A stretch of 64,000 bases of DNA, from positions 124,001-188,000 of the forward strand of contig NZ_JAEHFX010000008.1 of the NCBI RefSeq assembly GCF_016623615.1, read 5' to 3'. Under the pieces are notes generated by a model. The model saw only the letters and a program-made list of their open reading frames with translations. It was not told the origin of the DNA and made no database searches. Of this stretch, positions 43,038-52,349 are shown one piece after another. The stretch is from Adhaeribacter terrigena. GTDB lineage: Bacteria > Bacteroidota > Bacteroidia > Cytophagales > Hymenobacteraceae. A program made the translations under genes and the position numbers. The stretch's first letter is position 1; each line of letters starts with the position of its first letter.

Positions 43038-43382
43038 ATGATGCAGTGGGAAAAGCTTAATGAAGTGGGACAGATAGAGGCGCTGGCCGAAGAATCGAAA
43101 CAGCAGCCGGTGGTAATATTTAAGCACAGCACCAGTTGCTCCATCAGCGCTACGGCTAAAACCCGCCTGGAACGCCAGTGGGCTGAAAACGGATTCGGGA
43201 ACGTGAAAACCTATTACCTGGATCTGCTGGCGCATCGCCCGGTTTCAAACGAAATTGCCGATTTTTTCCAGGTCCGCCACGAGTCGCCGCAGTTGCTCCT
43301 TATTCAGGACGGCATGTGTACGTACCATGGTTCGCACCTGGGCATTAAGTTAGACGAAGTAAAAAAACGGGTTTCCGCCTAA
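43038..43382 (+). CDS. ytxJ: YtxJ-like bacillithiol-system protein
   Basis: A 114-residue monothiol thioredoxin-fold protein. The family motif appears as FKHSTSCSISATAK with the single Cys at C34; in most members the following residue is Pro, here it is Ser. YtxJ proteins are linked to bacillithiol redox chemistry, which many Bacteroidota possess; that role is family knowledge. Third gene of a short operon of exported proteins, with a long inverted repeat after its stop. Confidence 0.85.
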   Translation: MMQWEKLNEVGQIEALAEESKQQPVVIFKHSTSCSISATAKTRLERQWAENGFGNVKTYYLDLLAHRPVSNEIADFFQVRHESPQLLLIQDGMCTYHGSHLGIKLDEVKKRVSA

Positions 43383-43408
43383 TAGAAAATAACGCCGCCG
43401 GCGAAATG

Positions 43409-43475
43409 AGAACGGTAGGTATTTCAGCTTAAAAGTCTCGCATGAGTTTTTAAGCTGAAATACCTACCGTTTTTG
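43409..43475. repeat. Two dispersed motifs in inverted pair, hairpin between convergent genes
   Basis: A minus copy (43409-43437) and a plus copy (43444-43475) share AACGGTAGGTATTTCAGCTT and its complement. The arms pair over about 27 bases with a six- to seven-base loop. Located between ytxJ (plus) and osmC (minus), so it could terminate both transcripts. Confidence 0.85.
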
Positions 43476-43501
43476 CATAAGGCAATTCCTAAAGCAGACG
43501 T

Positions 43502-43909
43502 TTAATAGATAAATTTAACCGTTTGCTTAATTTCCGGGTGCAGACTCAAGGCTACCGGGCAGGTTTTGGCGGCATTTTCCAGCAGTGCTTTTTCTTTATC
43601 GGAGTACGTGGCGCCGGCCGGCAAATGAAAGTCGATCACGATTTCGCCAATGCGGCGCGGCTCCGGAACCATAATTTTGGTGATCTCCATTTTGGTGCCT
43701 TCCAGCGTAATATTATTGCGTTCGGCCACAATGCCCATAATCGTCATCATGCAGCTACCCAACGAGGCGCAGGTAAGATCCGAAGGCGAAAAAGCTTCGC
43801 CGCGGCCGTTATTATCTAAGGGCGCATCGGTAATAATCTGGTTGCCTGAAGCGTTATGAGTAGCCTGGGTACGTAAATTGCCGGTATAAACAGAAGTGAT
43901 TGTGCTCAT
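43502..43909 (-). CDS. OsmC-family peroxide-detoxifying protein
   Basis: A 135-residue homologue of OsmC/Ohr, which reduces organic hydroperoxides with two cysteines. The two conserved cysteines are C53 (LGSCMMTIMG) and C117 (AKTCPVALSLHPEI). FSPSDLTCASLGSC is the usual first motif. Cytoplasmic. Convergent with ytxJ and divergent from the gene at 43979. Confidence 0.92.
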   Translation of the reverse strand: MSTITSVYTGNLRTQATHNASGNQIITDAPLDNNGRGEAFSPSDLTCASLGSCMMTIMGIVAERNNITLEGTKMEITKIMVPEPRRIGEIVIDFHLPAGATYSDKEKALLENAAKTCPVALSLHPEIKQTVKFIY

Positions 43910-43931
43910 GGAATGTGAATAACTAATTTTG
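43900..43931 (+). promoter_or_regulatory. Promoter for the gene at 43979
   Basis: TTG at 43900-43902, 21-bp gap, TAATTTTG at 43924-43931. Partly overlaps the start of the divergent osmC gene. Confidence 0.5.
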
Positions 43932-43978
43932 GTATTGGACGTAAATTTATTACTTTTAAAGCACTTATTTTCCCGTCT

Positions 43979-44728
43979 GTGTATAAATCTTTAGCGATCG
44001 GTTTACTGCTCTTTTTAGGCCTGGCCACCAGCGTTTCTGCGCAGGGAGGGGAGCAAAGCCGTGAATTTACCTGGGGCATAAACTGGAACACCAACGGCGG
44101 CATAATTGGCGGCGCTTCTATCCGGATGCTGCGGCCCGTGCCCGATAAGGAAAAGTGGCAGCAGTTCTGGAGCCTGGAAATTGTAGAAGTAAAACACCCG
44201 AAAGAAAACCGTTTACTGGGGCTGGATGGCGATGTTTTTGTGCTGGGGAAAACCAATTACCTGTTCGTGGCCCGGCCTGAATACGGGCGGGAATATTCGC
44301 TTTTCCGCAAAGCGCCGGAATCCGGCGTGCAGGTGAACGGGGTAATTGGCGTAGGTCCTTCGCTGGGTTTAATGGTTCCTTACTACATCAGTTACGATTA
44401 TACCGAATACAGCAAAGGCGTGCAGGTTGGCCCTACCGATATCCGCGTGGAACGTTACGATCCGATGGGTCAGCACCGCGAATTTGAAAATATAAGAGGC
44501 AGCGCCGGCTTCCTGACCGGAGCCAACGAAACCGATGTAAACCTGGGTGCACATCTTCGCACCGCCCTCAGTTTTGAATTTGGCCGGTACCAGGAAAATA
44601 TTGCAGGCGTAGAAACCGGTTTCCTCTTCGAAGCCTTCAATAAAAAGCTCGTTATGCTGCCCGCAGCCGAAAATTACAAGGTATTTACCACCGTATACCT
44701 TACCGTTTACTGGGGTCGCCGCAAATAA
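43979..44728 (+). CDS. Exported beta-rich protein, unknown
   Basis: A 249-residue precursor starting with GTG (43979) and a signal peptide ([20 protein letters not shown]). The mature part has alternating strands and ends in a typical outer-membrane C-terminal strand ([14 protein letters not shown]), so a small outer-membrane barrel is likely. No known family. Confidence 0.7.
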   Translation: MYKSLAIGLLLFLGLATSVSAQGGEQSREFTWGINWNTNGGIIGGASIRMLRPVPDKEKWQQFWSLEIVEVKHPKENRLLGLDGDVFVLGKTNYLFVARPEYGREYSLFRKAPESGVQVNGVIGVGPSLGLMVPYYISYDYTEYSKGVQVGPTDIRVERYDPMGQHREFENIRGSAGFLTGANETDVNLGAHLRTALSFEFGRYQENIAGVETGFLFEAFNKKLVMLPAAENYKVFTTVYLTVYWGRRK

Positions 44729-44744
44729 ATCTGGCGCTCAGCTT

Positions 44745-44776
44745 TTTGTCATTCCCCCGCAAGCTTCGTACCTTTG
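44745..44776 (+). promoter_or_regulatory. lipA: Promoter of lipA, apparently leaderless
   Basis: TTTG at 44745-44748, 20-bp gap, TACCTTTG at 44769-44776, an almost ideal Bacteroidota promoter. The expected start is within a few bases of the lipA ATG at 44781. Confidence 0.7.
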
Positions 44777-44780
44777 CCTT

Positions 44781-45674
44781 ATGGATGAATTTGTAAGGTT
44801 GCCGGTTATACAACCGGTAGTAGAACAGCCCAAAAACCGCAAGCCCGACTGGCTGCGCGTAAAGCTGCCCGTAGGGAAGGAATACGCCAACGTCCGCAAA
44901 ATAGTAGACGAAAATAAACTGCATACCATCTGCGAAAGCGGAAACTGTCCGAACATGGGCGAATGCTGGGGCGCCGGCACGGCCACGTTCATGATATTAG
45001 GCAACGTTTGCACGCGCAGCTGCTCGTTCTGCGCCGTAGCCACCGGCCGGCCAAATGAATATGATACCGACGAACCCCGCCGCGTAGCCGAAGCCATCAA
45101 AACCATGGGCGTAAAACACGCCGTGATCACTTCGGTAAACCGCGATGAACTGAAAGACCGTGGCGCGGCTATCTGGCACGAAACCGTAGTGCTTATCAAA
45201 CAACTTTCGCCGCAAACTACCATTGAAACCTTAATTCCGGACGTGAAAGCGAACTGGGAAGCCCTGGAAGTAATGATCTCGGCCGGCCAGGAAGTAGTTT
45301 CGCACAACATGGAAACCGTAGGCAGTTTGTACCGCATGGTGCGTCCGCAGGCTAAATACGACCGCAGCCTGGAGCAGATCAGAAGAACCAAGGAATACGG
45401 CCAACGCACCAAAACCGGCATTATGCTGGGCCTGGGCGAAAAGAAAGAAGAGGTTTATCAGGCCATGGACGATCTGGCAGCCAACGGACTGGATATTTTA
45501 ACGCTGGGTCAGTATTTGCAGCCAACCAAACGCCATATCGAAGTTGCCGAATTCATCCATCCGGATCTGTTTGCGCATTACCGGGAAGAAGGTTTGCGCC
45601 GCGGCCTGAAATACGTAGAATCGGGCCCGCTGGTACGTTCTTCCTACCACGCCGAACGCCACGTGCACGTATAA
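44781..45674 (+). CDS. lipA: Lipoyl synthase
   Basis: A 297-residue radical SAM enzyme that inserts two sulfurs into octanoyl groups to make lipoyl cofactor. The radical SAM motif is C77-x3-C81-x2-C84 ([12 protein letters not shown]). Auxiliary cluster ligands are C51, C56 and C62 ([14 protein letters not shown]) with the C-terminal Ser in VRSSYHAE. The product serves GcvP-dependent glycine cleavage, SucA-type and branched-chain dehydrogenases, all in this window. Followed by motif and terminator. Confidence 0.96.
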   Translation: MDEFVRLPVIQPVVEQPKNRKPDWLRVKLPVGKEYANVRKIVDENKLHTICESGNCPNMGECWGAGTATFMILGNVCTRSCSFCAVATGRPNEYDTDEPRRVAEAIKTMGVKHAVITSVNRDELKDRGAAIWHETVVLIKQLSPQTTIETLIPDVKANWEALEVMISAGQEVVSHNMETVGSLYRMVRPQAKYDRSLEQIRRTKEYGQRTKTGIMLGLGEKKEEVYQAMDDLAANGLDILTLGQYLQPTKRHIEVAEFIHPDLFAHYREEGLRRGLKYVESGPLVRSSYHAERHVHV

Positions 45675-45704
45675 AAAACGCTATGCTTTTAAGCTGAAAA
45701 AGTC
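45673..45704 (-). repeat. 30-bp dispersed motif copy (minus)
   Basis: Minus strand GACTTTTTCAGCTTAAAAGC, ATAGCGTTTTTT; overlaps the lipA stop codon. Confidence 0.7.
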
Positions 45705-45736
45705 CTTCCTGAGCTTTCCGGAAGGACTTTTTTTTT
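45697..45736 (+). terminator. Terminator after lipA
   Basis: AAAAAGTCCTTCC, loop, GGAAGGACTTTTTTTT: a 13-base stem with T-run. Confidence 0.9.
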
Positions 45737-45748
45737 CTGCAAATCGGG

Positions 45749-45777
45749 AAATGCTATGCTTTTTACTTTAAAAACTG
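45749..45777 (-). repeat. 30-bp dispersed motif copy (minus)
   Basis: Minus strand AGTTTTTAAAGTAAAAAGC, ATAGCATTTC; ends just before the DUF4136 gene stop. Confidence 0.6.
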
Positions 45778-45780
45778 CTT

Positions 45781-46365
45781 TTATTTGTCGGAGCCCGGCG
45801 GGTATTTTTCCAGGATCTTGGTTACGATCTTGTTTACCTCGGCTTCCGAAACATTGGTGCTGCCCACTTCCATTTGTCCCCAGCCGCGCCACACCAGTTC
45901 ATTGTCTTTGGCATCTATCAGGTCAATAATAATGGTGCCATCCTGGTACTGATCGATGTACATGGGTTGTGCAAAGCGCGAATAGCCATAATTATACCGG
46001 TAGCCATACCACCAGCCGTATCCGCCATACCAGCCGGGAGGGTAAGAATAGTCCGGGCGAACCTCCTGTTTGGTAACTACTTTCACATCGTAAGCAACCA
46101 GAACATCGGGGTTGGCAGTCGTCATCCGGAAACCTTTGCGGGCCAGATTGGCTTCTACGGCCGCTCTAATGCGTTTATCTAAAAAAGTATTGTAAGACCG
46201 GGTAGAATCACGCCGGGCCGAGGGGTTTTCCTGGAACCATCTGAAAGTGGTGAATTGGTTAAAATTGGCGGCCCGGTCGTAATCGGTGCTTACATCTACC
46301 GGCACGGAAGCGCAGCCGCTCAGGAATAAGCCCAGCACCAGGGTCAGGAGGTAAATTTTGCTCAT
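45781..46365 (-). CDS. DUF4136 lipoprotein
   Basis: A 194-residue lipoprotein with lipobox SGCA (LGLFLSGCASVPVDVSTDYD). The mature domain matches DUF4136: YDRAANFNQFTTFRWF, VDAKDNELVWRGWG and a C-terminal VNKIVTKILEKYPPG. Tyr/Gly-rich stretch YPPGWYGGYGWWYGYRYNYG lies in the middle. Members are common in Bacteroidota outer-membrane extracts; function unknown. Monocistronic. Confidence 0.85.
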   Translation of the reverse strand: MSKIYLLTLVLGLFLSGCASVPVDVSTDYDRAANFNQFTTFRWFQENPSARRDSTRSYNTFLDKRIRAAVEANLARKGFRMTTANPDVLVAYDVKVVTKQEVRPDYSYPPGWYGGYGWWYGYRYNYGYSRFAQPMYIDQYQDGTIIIDLIDAKDNELVWRGWGQMEVGSTNVSEAEVNKIVTKILEKYPPGSDK

Positions 46366-46584
46366 AGTTTTCAGGTTTAGAAGCGTTTAAGCCGGGTTAT
46401 TGTTAACCGGGAAAAATTAAAGTTTATACGGCTGCTATTTTATTTTGTGGTGTGTTATGGTGTTTTGTCGGGAAAGTGATATGGTTTATCGGGTAGCCTG
46501 GAAAATATAACCGACAAAAAGCCGGTTTCGTCGAGCTATAGCCGGCGTTTAACGAATACTTTCCGGGAGGCGGGAGGGAGGCAG

Positions 46585-46592
46585 TAATTTTG
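46585..46592 (+). promoter_or_regulatory. -7 box for the T9SS lectin-like gene
   Basis: TAATTTTG 45 bp before the ATG at 46638; no clear -33 element. Confidence 0.4.
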
Positions 46593-46637
46593 GAGCATCA
46601 AACAAGAAAATAACGCGCACTGCCAACTGCTTATCAA

Positions 46638-47933
46638 ATGAAAAAAATATTTACCACCGCCTTAATTTTGCTTTTCGCTTTAACTGCCCGGGTTTCCAAA
46701 GCCCAGTTTACTGCTAACGGCGACGCAATCGAAATTTCAACAACAAAGCGTCCGCACTCTTTTCAGCTTACAGCCGATCTGACAACCCAGCAAGGTGCAG
46801 TATGGAGCAATACCCCGATCGATCTTCGGAATAACTCTTTTACCTTAACGTTTTCGGCTAATTTTGGCAGCAAAGATGCTACAGGTGCCGAAGGAATGGC
46901 GTTGGTTTTTCAGAACGATGCCCGCGGCGCGGCAGCTACCGTTGGCGGCCCGAGCCAGTATTTTGGTTTTCAGGGAATTGCCTCGTCGCTGAACATCGAG
47001 TTCGATACCAATGTTTCCCGGGGAAATTCCGGTAAAAACGCTCCGGACGCGATCGGGTTGTCTAAAAACACAGCTACTGCAACCGCTACCAAATTACAGA
47101 ACGCAGTTCAGGCCAGTACTGTTAATGCCAATATCGAAAACGGCGCCGACCACAAGGTAGAAGTTTCCTGGGATGCACTTGCCCAGACCCTGTACGTTTA
47201 TTTCAATGGAAGCTTGCGCCAAACCTACACCAATGATGTGGTAAATAACATTTTCGGCGGAAACGGCAGTGTTTACTGGGGTTTTACATCCAGCACCGAA
47301 AGCCTTTCTAACCAGCACCGGGTATATGATTTAAATATTTCCCTGACCGACCTTAATAATAAAGTGATCACGCCGCTGCCGGTTTCTCTGGTAAAATTTG
47401 CAGCTGCCAAAACCGACAAAGGCAATAAATTAACCTGGGCTACGGCTTCTGAAAAGAACAGTGCTTATTTCCTGGTTGAACGCAGCGCCGATGCTAAAAA
47501 CTGGAATGCTTTAACCAAAATCGCATCGCAAGGCAACAGCAGCAATATAGTTAACTACGAATTTACTGACGCTTCCTCTGCCGCCGGCCTGCTTTACTAC
47601 CGCCTGAAAATGGTGGACCTGGATGGAACGTCTGAATTCTCGAAGGTAATTACCATACAGTCTGAAAACCAACTGGCTGCTTCAGTAAGCGTTTTCCCGA
47701 ACCCGGTACAACAAGCAGAAAACCTGCATCTTACTTTCGAAACCAAAGCAAAAGCAAACGTTACCATTCAGTTACTCGACATGATGGGCACCGTGGTAAA
47801 AAGCGAAAACCAGACCGCGGAAACCGGCCGGAATACTTACAGCCTGAATATGGCCTCTGTGAAGCCGGGAATGTATCTGGTGCAGGTTGCCAGCGGCAGC
47901 ACAAAAGAAACTAAGCGGGTAGTGGTTCGCTAA
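46638..47933 (+). CDS. T9SS-secreted protein with L-type lectin-like domain
   Basis: A 431-residue precursor with signal peptide (MKKIFTTALILLFALTARVS). Residues about 25-235 look like a legume-lectin-type beta sandwich (GAEGMALVFQND, GSSLNIEFDTN-like strand, DHKVEVSWDALAQTLYVYFN, YWGFTSST). Then a linker (PLPVSLVKFAAAKTDKGNKL) and the type A sorting domain (VFPNPVQQAENLHLTFE, SVKPGMYLVQVASG, TKRVVVR end). It should bind sugars at the surface; the ligand is unknown. Monocistronic. Confidence 0.85.
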   Translation: MKKIFTTALILLFALTARVSKAQFTANGDAIEISTTKRPHSFQLTADLTTQQGAVWSNTPIDLRNNSFTLTFSANFGSKDATGAEGMALVFQNDARGAAATVGGPSQYFGFQGIASSLNIEFDTNVSRGNSGKNAPDAIGLSKNTATATATKLQNAVQASTVNANIENGADHKVEVSWDALAQTLYVYFNGSLRQTYTNDVVNNIFGGNGSVYWGFTSSTESLSNQHRVYDLNISLTDLNNKVITPLPVSLVKFAAAKTDKGNKLTWATASEKNSAYFLVERSADAKNWNALTKIASQGNSSNIVNYEFTDASSAAGLLYYRLKMVDLDGTSEFSKVITIQSENQLAASVSVFPNPVQQAENLHLTFETKAKANVTIQLLDMMGTVVKSENQTAETGRNTYSLNMASVKPGMYLVQVASGSTKETKRVVVR

Positions 47934-47983
47934 CCCGCAAAAAAGAAAAAGCAGTAGTATTAATTTTGTTTGATAAAGTGAAA

Positions 47984-48014
47984 AAAGGCCCGGAGCGTTG
48001 CTTCGGGTTTTTTT
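47984..48014 (+). terminator. Terminator after the lectin-like gene
   Basis: GCCCGGAGC, short loop, GCTTCGGGT and a T-run. Confidence 0.75.
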
Positions 48015-48035
48015 ACGTTAAAGCTATAGCGTTTT
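48006..48035 (+). repeat. 30-bp dispersed motif copy
   Basis: GTTTTTTTACGTTAAAGC, TATAGCGTTTT; overlaps the T-run of the terminator. Confidence 0.65.
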
Positions 48036-48068
48036 GGATCACAGATTTAAGGGAGTTGGGATTTCGCA

Positions 48069-48580
48069 GAGTTTTTATGGCTGAAAGTATAGCGTTTATT
48101 TTGTCATCCCGACGATAGGAGGGATCTATTTAAGCTAATAAGTTAGTTTGCAATTTGAGTTTTTGAGCCTGAAAGGATACCGTTTTCATAGCTTACTTTC
48201 GATCTTAACTAATAACTTTTTACTTTCATAGTTTACTTTCACCCTCAAGCCGGGCGGCTTCGTTTCTGCGTTCGCGGCTGCAACCCTTCCTGCCCTTGCG
48301 GGCTGCCTGTGGCACCGGAAGTCTTGGAGGCCGCTCGCACAGAAACTGGTATCAGTTCCCTTCGTAGTGAACTTCTTTTTAGTTTAGTTTCCCGGTAACG
48401 TGATCTTCAGGATACGCTGCGCTGGCGATATGCGTAAAAAAGTCCTCGACTGTTTTTAGGGGAGGATTTAGGTGGGGCAGTTCTGTAAATTCTGATTCAG
48501 ACAAATTATAAAAATCAAATAAACCATAGTTCAGACAAAATCCTTGAATCTTGAAAATCCTGTTTCAGACAAAAAAGGGG
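48069..48580 (+). repeat. Composite repeat, copy C
   Basis: Motif copy 48069-48098, GTCATCCCGACGATAGG with AGGGATCTATTTAAGCT (48101-48136), motif copy 48157-48190, GC-rich core about 48234-48432 and a shortened tail (GTTTCAGACAAAAAAGG). The gap 47934-48720 has no gene. Confidence 0.75.
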
Positions 48581-48604
48581 AGGGTTAAAAGCTGTATTTC
48601 AAAG

Positions 48605-48634
48605 AAAAACGCTATGCTTTGGGTTGCAAAAAAT
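48605..48634 (-). repeat. 30-bp dispersed motif copy (minus)
   Basis: Minus strand GATTTTTTGCAACCCAAAGC, ATAGCGTTTTTC; in the 3' flank of gcvP. Confidence 0.6.
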
Positions 48635-48648
48635 CAGGCCTATAAATA

Positions 48649-48686
48649 AAAAAGCCGCCCCGAAATTCTTCAGAGCGGCCTTTTCA
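48649..48686 (-). terminator. gcvP: Terminator of gcvP
   Basis: Minus strand GGCCGCTCTG, loop, CGGGGCGGCTTTTTT (34 bp after the stop): GCCGC pairs with GCGGC and extends by G-U pairs. Confidence 0.75.
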
Positions 48687-48720
48687 ATCTTTAAGCAGTT
48701 ATGCCATCTAACAATTTAGC

Positions 48721-51642
48721 TTATTCAATGCCCGTAGCGTGCTGCGCAACTTCCGGGTTGTTGTAGGCTTCTAATGGCGTACAAGAACAGATCAGGTTAC
48801 GGTCGCCGTAAGCAGAATCTACGCGGGAAACGGAAGGCCAGAACTTGTTCGTGCGGCTGAATTCGTACGGATAAACCGCTTTCTCACGGCTATACGGACG
48901 ATCCCAGTTTTCAGCAAGGGCTAACTCAGCCGTATGCGGCGCATGTTTCAGCACATTGTTTTTCTGATCGGCTGCACCATTTTCTACTTCCTCAATTTCC
49001 TTGCGGATCGCGATCATCGCATCACAGAAACGGTCCAGTTCTTCTTTGGCTTCCGATTCGGTTGGTTCGATCATGAGCGTGCCTGCTACCGGGAACGAAA
49101 CGGTGGGCGCGTGGTAACCATAGTCCATCAAACGCTTGGCAATGTCTTCAACCTCAACGCCGAATTTCTTGAACGCACGGCAATCCAGAATCATTTCGTG
49201 GGCGCAACGGCCGTTCTTGCCTACATAAAGTACCGGGTAATGCGGCTCTAATTTCGCTTTGATGTAGTTCGCATTCAGGATGGCAACTTTGGTAGCTTCG
49301 GTCAAACCTTCGCCACCCATCATGGCAATGTACGCGTACGAAATTGGCAGGATAGAAGCAGAACCCCAAGGCGCCGCCGAAACTGCATGAATTGCTTTTT
49401 TACGACCCATATCTACCACGGCATGGCCTGGCAAATAAGGCGCTAAGTCTTTTACTACACCAATCGGGCCAACACCTGGTCCGCCACCACCGTGAGGAAT
49501 ACAGAAGGTTTTGTGCAGGTTCAGGTGGCAAACGTCCGCGCCAATGTTAGCCGGCGACGTTAAACCAACCTGGGCATTCATATTGGCACCGTCCATATAC
49601 ACGCGGCCGCCGTTGTCGTGAATGATCTGGCAAATTTCGATGATGCTTTCTTCGTAAACGCCGTGGGTCGACGGATACGTTACCATTAAGCAGCTCAGTT
49701 CGTTTTTGTGTTGTTCCGCTTTCGATTTCAGATCGGCTACGTCGATGTTTCCTTTCTCATCGCATTTCACGATCACCACTTTCATGCCCGCCATAACTGC
49801 AGAAGCCGGGTTCGTACCGTGCGCTGAAGATGGGATCAGGGAAATGTTGCGGTGAGTATCTCCGTTGGCTTCGTGGTACGCGCGGATTACCATTAAACCG
49901 GCGTATTCGCCTTGCGCGCCTGAATTTGGCTGTAAAGAAACTGCATCGAAACCGGTAGCCGCGCATAACCAGGCTTCCAGGTCAGAGAAGATCTGCTGGT
50001 AACCTTTGGTTTGGTCGGCTGGTGCGAATGGGTGCAAGCCGCCAATTTCAGCCCAGGTAACCGGCGTCATTTCGGCAGTGGCGTTCAGTTTCATGGTGCA
50101 GCTTCCCAATGGGATCATGCCGTGCGTCAGAGAGAAATCTTTGTTTTCGAGATGCTTCATGTAGCGCAGGATCTGGTGTTCCGAATGGTGCGCATTAAAC
50201 ACATCAGCCGTTAAATACTCAGACTTACGAATTAAAGCTTCCGGCCAGGTAATATTGGTTTCTTCGGCAATGGCTAATTTCGAAACATCGGCTTTTTTAC
50301 CGGCAACTTTCGCGAATACTTCCACGATCTCTTTTGCTTCTTCCACATCCATGTTCTGGTGCAGGGAAATACCGATCTGGTTTTCGCCGAAATAACGGAA
50401 GTTGATCTGGGCAGCTTCCGCTTCTTTACGGATCGCAGTTACCATTTCCGCACTTTCGGCTTTAATGTTCAGCGTATCGAAATAATTTTCGTTCAGCTGC
50501 TCAAAACCTAAGCCTTTCAGTTGCTCATCGATCATCTGCGCCATGGCGTGCGTGTTCAGACCAATGTATTTCAGGCGGCGCGGACCGTGATAAGTCGCAT
50601 ACATACCGGAAATTACGGCTAAAAGAACCTGCGCAGTACAGATGTTGGAAGTAGCTTTTTCGCGACGGATGTGCTGCTCGCGGGTTTGCAGCGCCATACG
50701 GTACGCTTTTTTACCTTGCGCATCGATAGACTGGCCAATGATACGGCCCGGAATTACGCGTTTGAAAGCTTCTTTCGTAGCAAAATAACCGGCGTGCGGT
50801 CCCCCAAAGCCCATTGGTACGCCGAAACGTTGCGTTGTACCAACGGCTACGTCTGCGCCCATTTCGCCCGGCGAAGTAAGCAGGGTTAAGCTTAAAATAT
50901 CCGCAGCTACGGCTACGTACATATCGTTTTTGTGGGCTTCCGAAATAAAGGAAGTGTAATCAAAAACTTCCCCGTCGGCAGCCGGGTACTGCAGAATAGC
51001 ACCGAATAACGTTTCGTCGTTCAGGTTGGCTTCGCGGTGATCGCCGATTACCAGTTCAATGCCAATTGGCGTGGCGCGGCTCATCAGTACGTCGATGGTT
51101 TGCGGCAGCATCTGGTTGGATACAAAGAAACGCTCAGCATTTTTACGGGCACCTTTGCGGTTGGCGTGCAGCATAGCCATGGCTTCGGCAGCAGCAGTGC
51201 CTTCATCTAATAAAGAGGCGTTGGCGATCTCCATGCCGGTCAGGTCCATTACCATGGTCTGGTAATTGATCAAAGCTTCTAAACGGCCTTGCGCAATTTC
51301 GGCCTGGTAAGGGGTATAAGCCGTGTACCAGCCCGGGTTTTCCAGAATGTTGCGCTGAATAACCGGGGGAATAATGGTATCGTGGTAGCCTAAACCGATG
51401 TACGATTTGAAAACTTTATTTTGCTTGGCGATCGCACTGAATTTCCGCAGGAAATCACGCTCCGTTAAGCCAGCCGGAATGTTGAGCGGGTTTTTCAGGC
51501 GAATGGCCGGCGGAATGGTTTCGTCGATCAGGGTGTCTAATGAATCGGTGCCGATGGTTTTCAGCATTTCCTGCATCTGCTGCTTGTCAGGGCCGTTATG
51601 GCGCTCTTTGAACACGTCGGCAGGTTTGGTTTTGAATATCAT
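48721..51642 (-). CDS. gcvP: Glycine dehydrogenase (aminomethyl-transferring), P protein
   Basis: A 973-residue single-chain P protein that decarboxylates glycine and passes the methylamine to lipoylated H protein. The PLP lysine is K711 in [19 protein letters not shown]. Both halves are fused (N-half with [22 protein letters not shown]-half with [13 protein letters not shown]). Length is standard. The other genes (gcvT, gcvH) are not adjacent. Confidence 0.96.
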   Translation of the reverse strand: MIFKTKPADVFKERHNGPDKQQMQEMLKTIGTDSLDTLIDETIPPAIRLKNPLNIPAGLTERDFLRKFSAIAKQNKVFKSYIGLGYHDTIIPPVIQRNILENPGWYTAYTPYQAEIAQGRLEALINYQTMVMDLTGMEIANASLLDEGTAAAEAMAMLHANRKGARKNAERFFVSNQMLPQTIDVLMSRATPIGIELVIGDHREANLNDETLFGAILQYPAADGEVFDYTSFISEAHKNDMYVAVAADILSLTLLTSPGEMGADVAVGTTQRFGVPMGFGGPHAGYFATKEAFKRVIPGRIIGQSIDAQGKKAYRMALQTREQHIRREKATSNICTAQVLLAVISGMYATYHGPRRLKYIGLNTHAMAQMIDEQLKGLGFEQLNENYFDTLNIKAESAEMVTAIRKEAEAAQINFRYFGENQIGISLHQNMDVEEAKEIVEVFAKVAGKKADVSKLAIAEETNITWPEALIRKSEYLTADVFNAHHSEHQILRYMKHLENKDFSLTHGMIPLGSCTMKLNATAEMTPVTWAEIGGLHPFAPADQTKGYQQIFSDLEAWLCAATGFDAVSLQPNSGAQGEYAGLMVIRAYHEANGDTHRNISLIPSSAHGTNPASAVMAGMKVVIVKCDEKGNIDVADLKSKAEQHKNELSCLMVTYPSTHGVYEESIIEICQIIHDNGGRVYMDGANMNAQVGLTSPANIGADVCHLNLHKTFCIPHGGGGPGVGPIGVVKDLAPYLPGHAVVDMGRKKAIHAVSAAPWGSASILPISYAYIAMMGGEGLTEATKVAILNANYIKAKLEPHYPVLYVGKNGRCAHEMILDCRAFKKFGVEVEDIAKRLMDYGYHAPTVSFPVAGTLMIEPTESEAKEELDRFCDAMIAIRKEIEEVENGAADQKNNVLKHAPHTAELALAENWDRPYSREKAVYPYEFSRTNKFWPSVSRVDSAYGDRNLICSCTPLEAYNNPEVAQHATGIE

Positions 51643-51698
51643 AAAATGAATATTTAAGGAAAAAGCGATTATGATGTAGAAGTCAGTTAATTAGCGTT

Positions 51699-51730
51699 TA
51701 AAAACGGTACTGATTTCCAAGGCAAAAGTA
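51699..51730 (-). repeat. 30-bp dispersed motif overlapping the gcvP promoter
   Basis: Minus strand TACTTTTGCCTTGGAAATC, AGTACCGTTTTTA; about 57 bp upstream of the gcvP start. Confidence 0.5.
51723..51730 (-). promoter_or_regulatory. gcvP: Possible -7 box of gcvP
   Basis: TACTTTTG on the minus strand, 80 bp before the ATG. It is at the 5' end of a dispersed motif. No clear -33 TTG. Confidence 0.35.
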
Positions 51731-52203
51731 CGGGTAATTATTTTTATTTAATAATGGGCTTCCGGAATTTCGGGAAAGTTGATTTTTGTCATTTTTGGAG
51801 GAGAAGGTTTGGGGTTCTCAGGAGTTTTTTCAGCCTGAAAGCATAGCATTATTGCGTCATCCCGAGCGTTAGCCAAGCGTACTTATAAGGCCGCGTTTTT
51901 GACTTTTTAACCTAAAAAGCATACCGTTTTCATAGTTGCCTTCAAATCTTAATTCATAATTCTCAATTCTTGATTAAACTTTCTCCCTCAAGCCGGGCGG
52001 CTTCGTTTAGCTACGCTGAATCTCCGATTTCTGCGTTCGCGGCTGCACCCTTTCTTTGCTTACGCAATTTTGCTGCGCAAAAGTCGGAAAGGGCGGAGGC
52101 CGCTCTCACAGGAAATGTTGTCAGTTTCACTGCGTAGCTGGCTTTTTATCAGATAAACTGTTTCAGGAAACGTTGCGCTGACGATATCGTGAAAACAACC
52201 ACC

Positions 52204-52230
52204 CCAACCCCTCCTGACCAGGAGGGGAAC
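52204..52230. repeat. C-rich hairpin
   Basis: CCCCTCCTGACCAGGAGGGG near 52208-52227, preceded by ACCACCCCAAC. Confidence 0.75.
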
Positions 52231-52265
52231 TGCTACACTGCTACCTTTGGGTTTTTCTGCTCCTG

Positions 52266-52296
52266 GAAAATGCTATGCTTTCAGACTCAAAAAGTC
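52266..52296 (-). repeat. 30-bp dispersed motif copy (minus)
   Basis: Minus strand GACTTTTTGAGTCTGAAAGC, ATAGCATTTTC; between two C-rich hairpins. Confidence 0.65.
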
Positions 52297-52306
52297 GATT
52301 TACAGC

Positions 52307-52349
52307 ACCAACCCCAAACCCTCCTTAGCAAGGAGGGTTTGGGGTTGGT
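52307..52349. repeat. Perfect 20-bp C-rich hairpin
   Basis: ACCAACCCCAAACCCTCCTT, loop AGC, exact complement. The strongest hairpin of this C-rich family. Confidence 0.9.
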
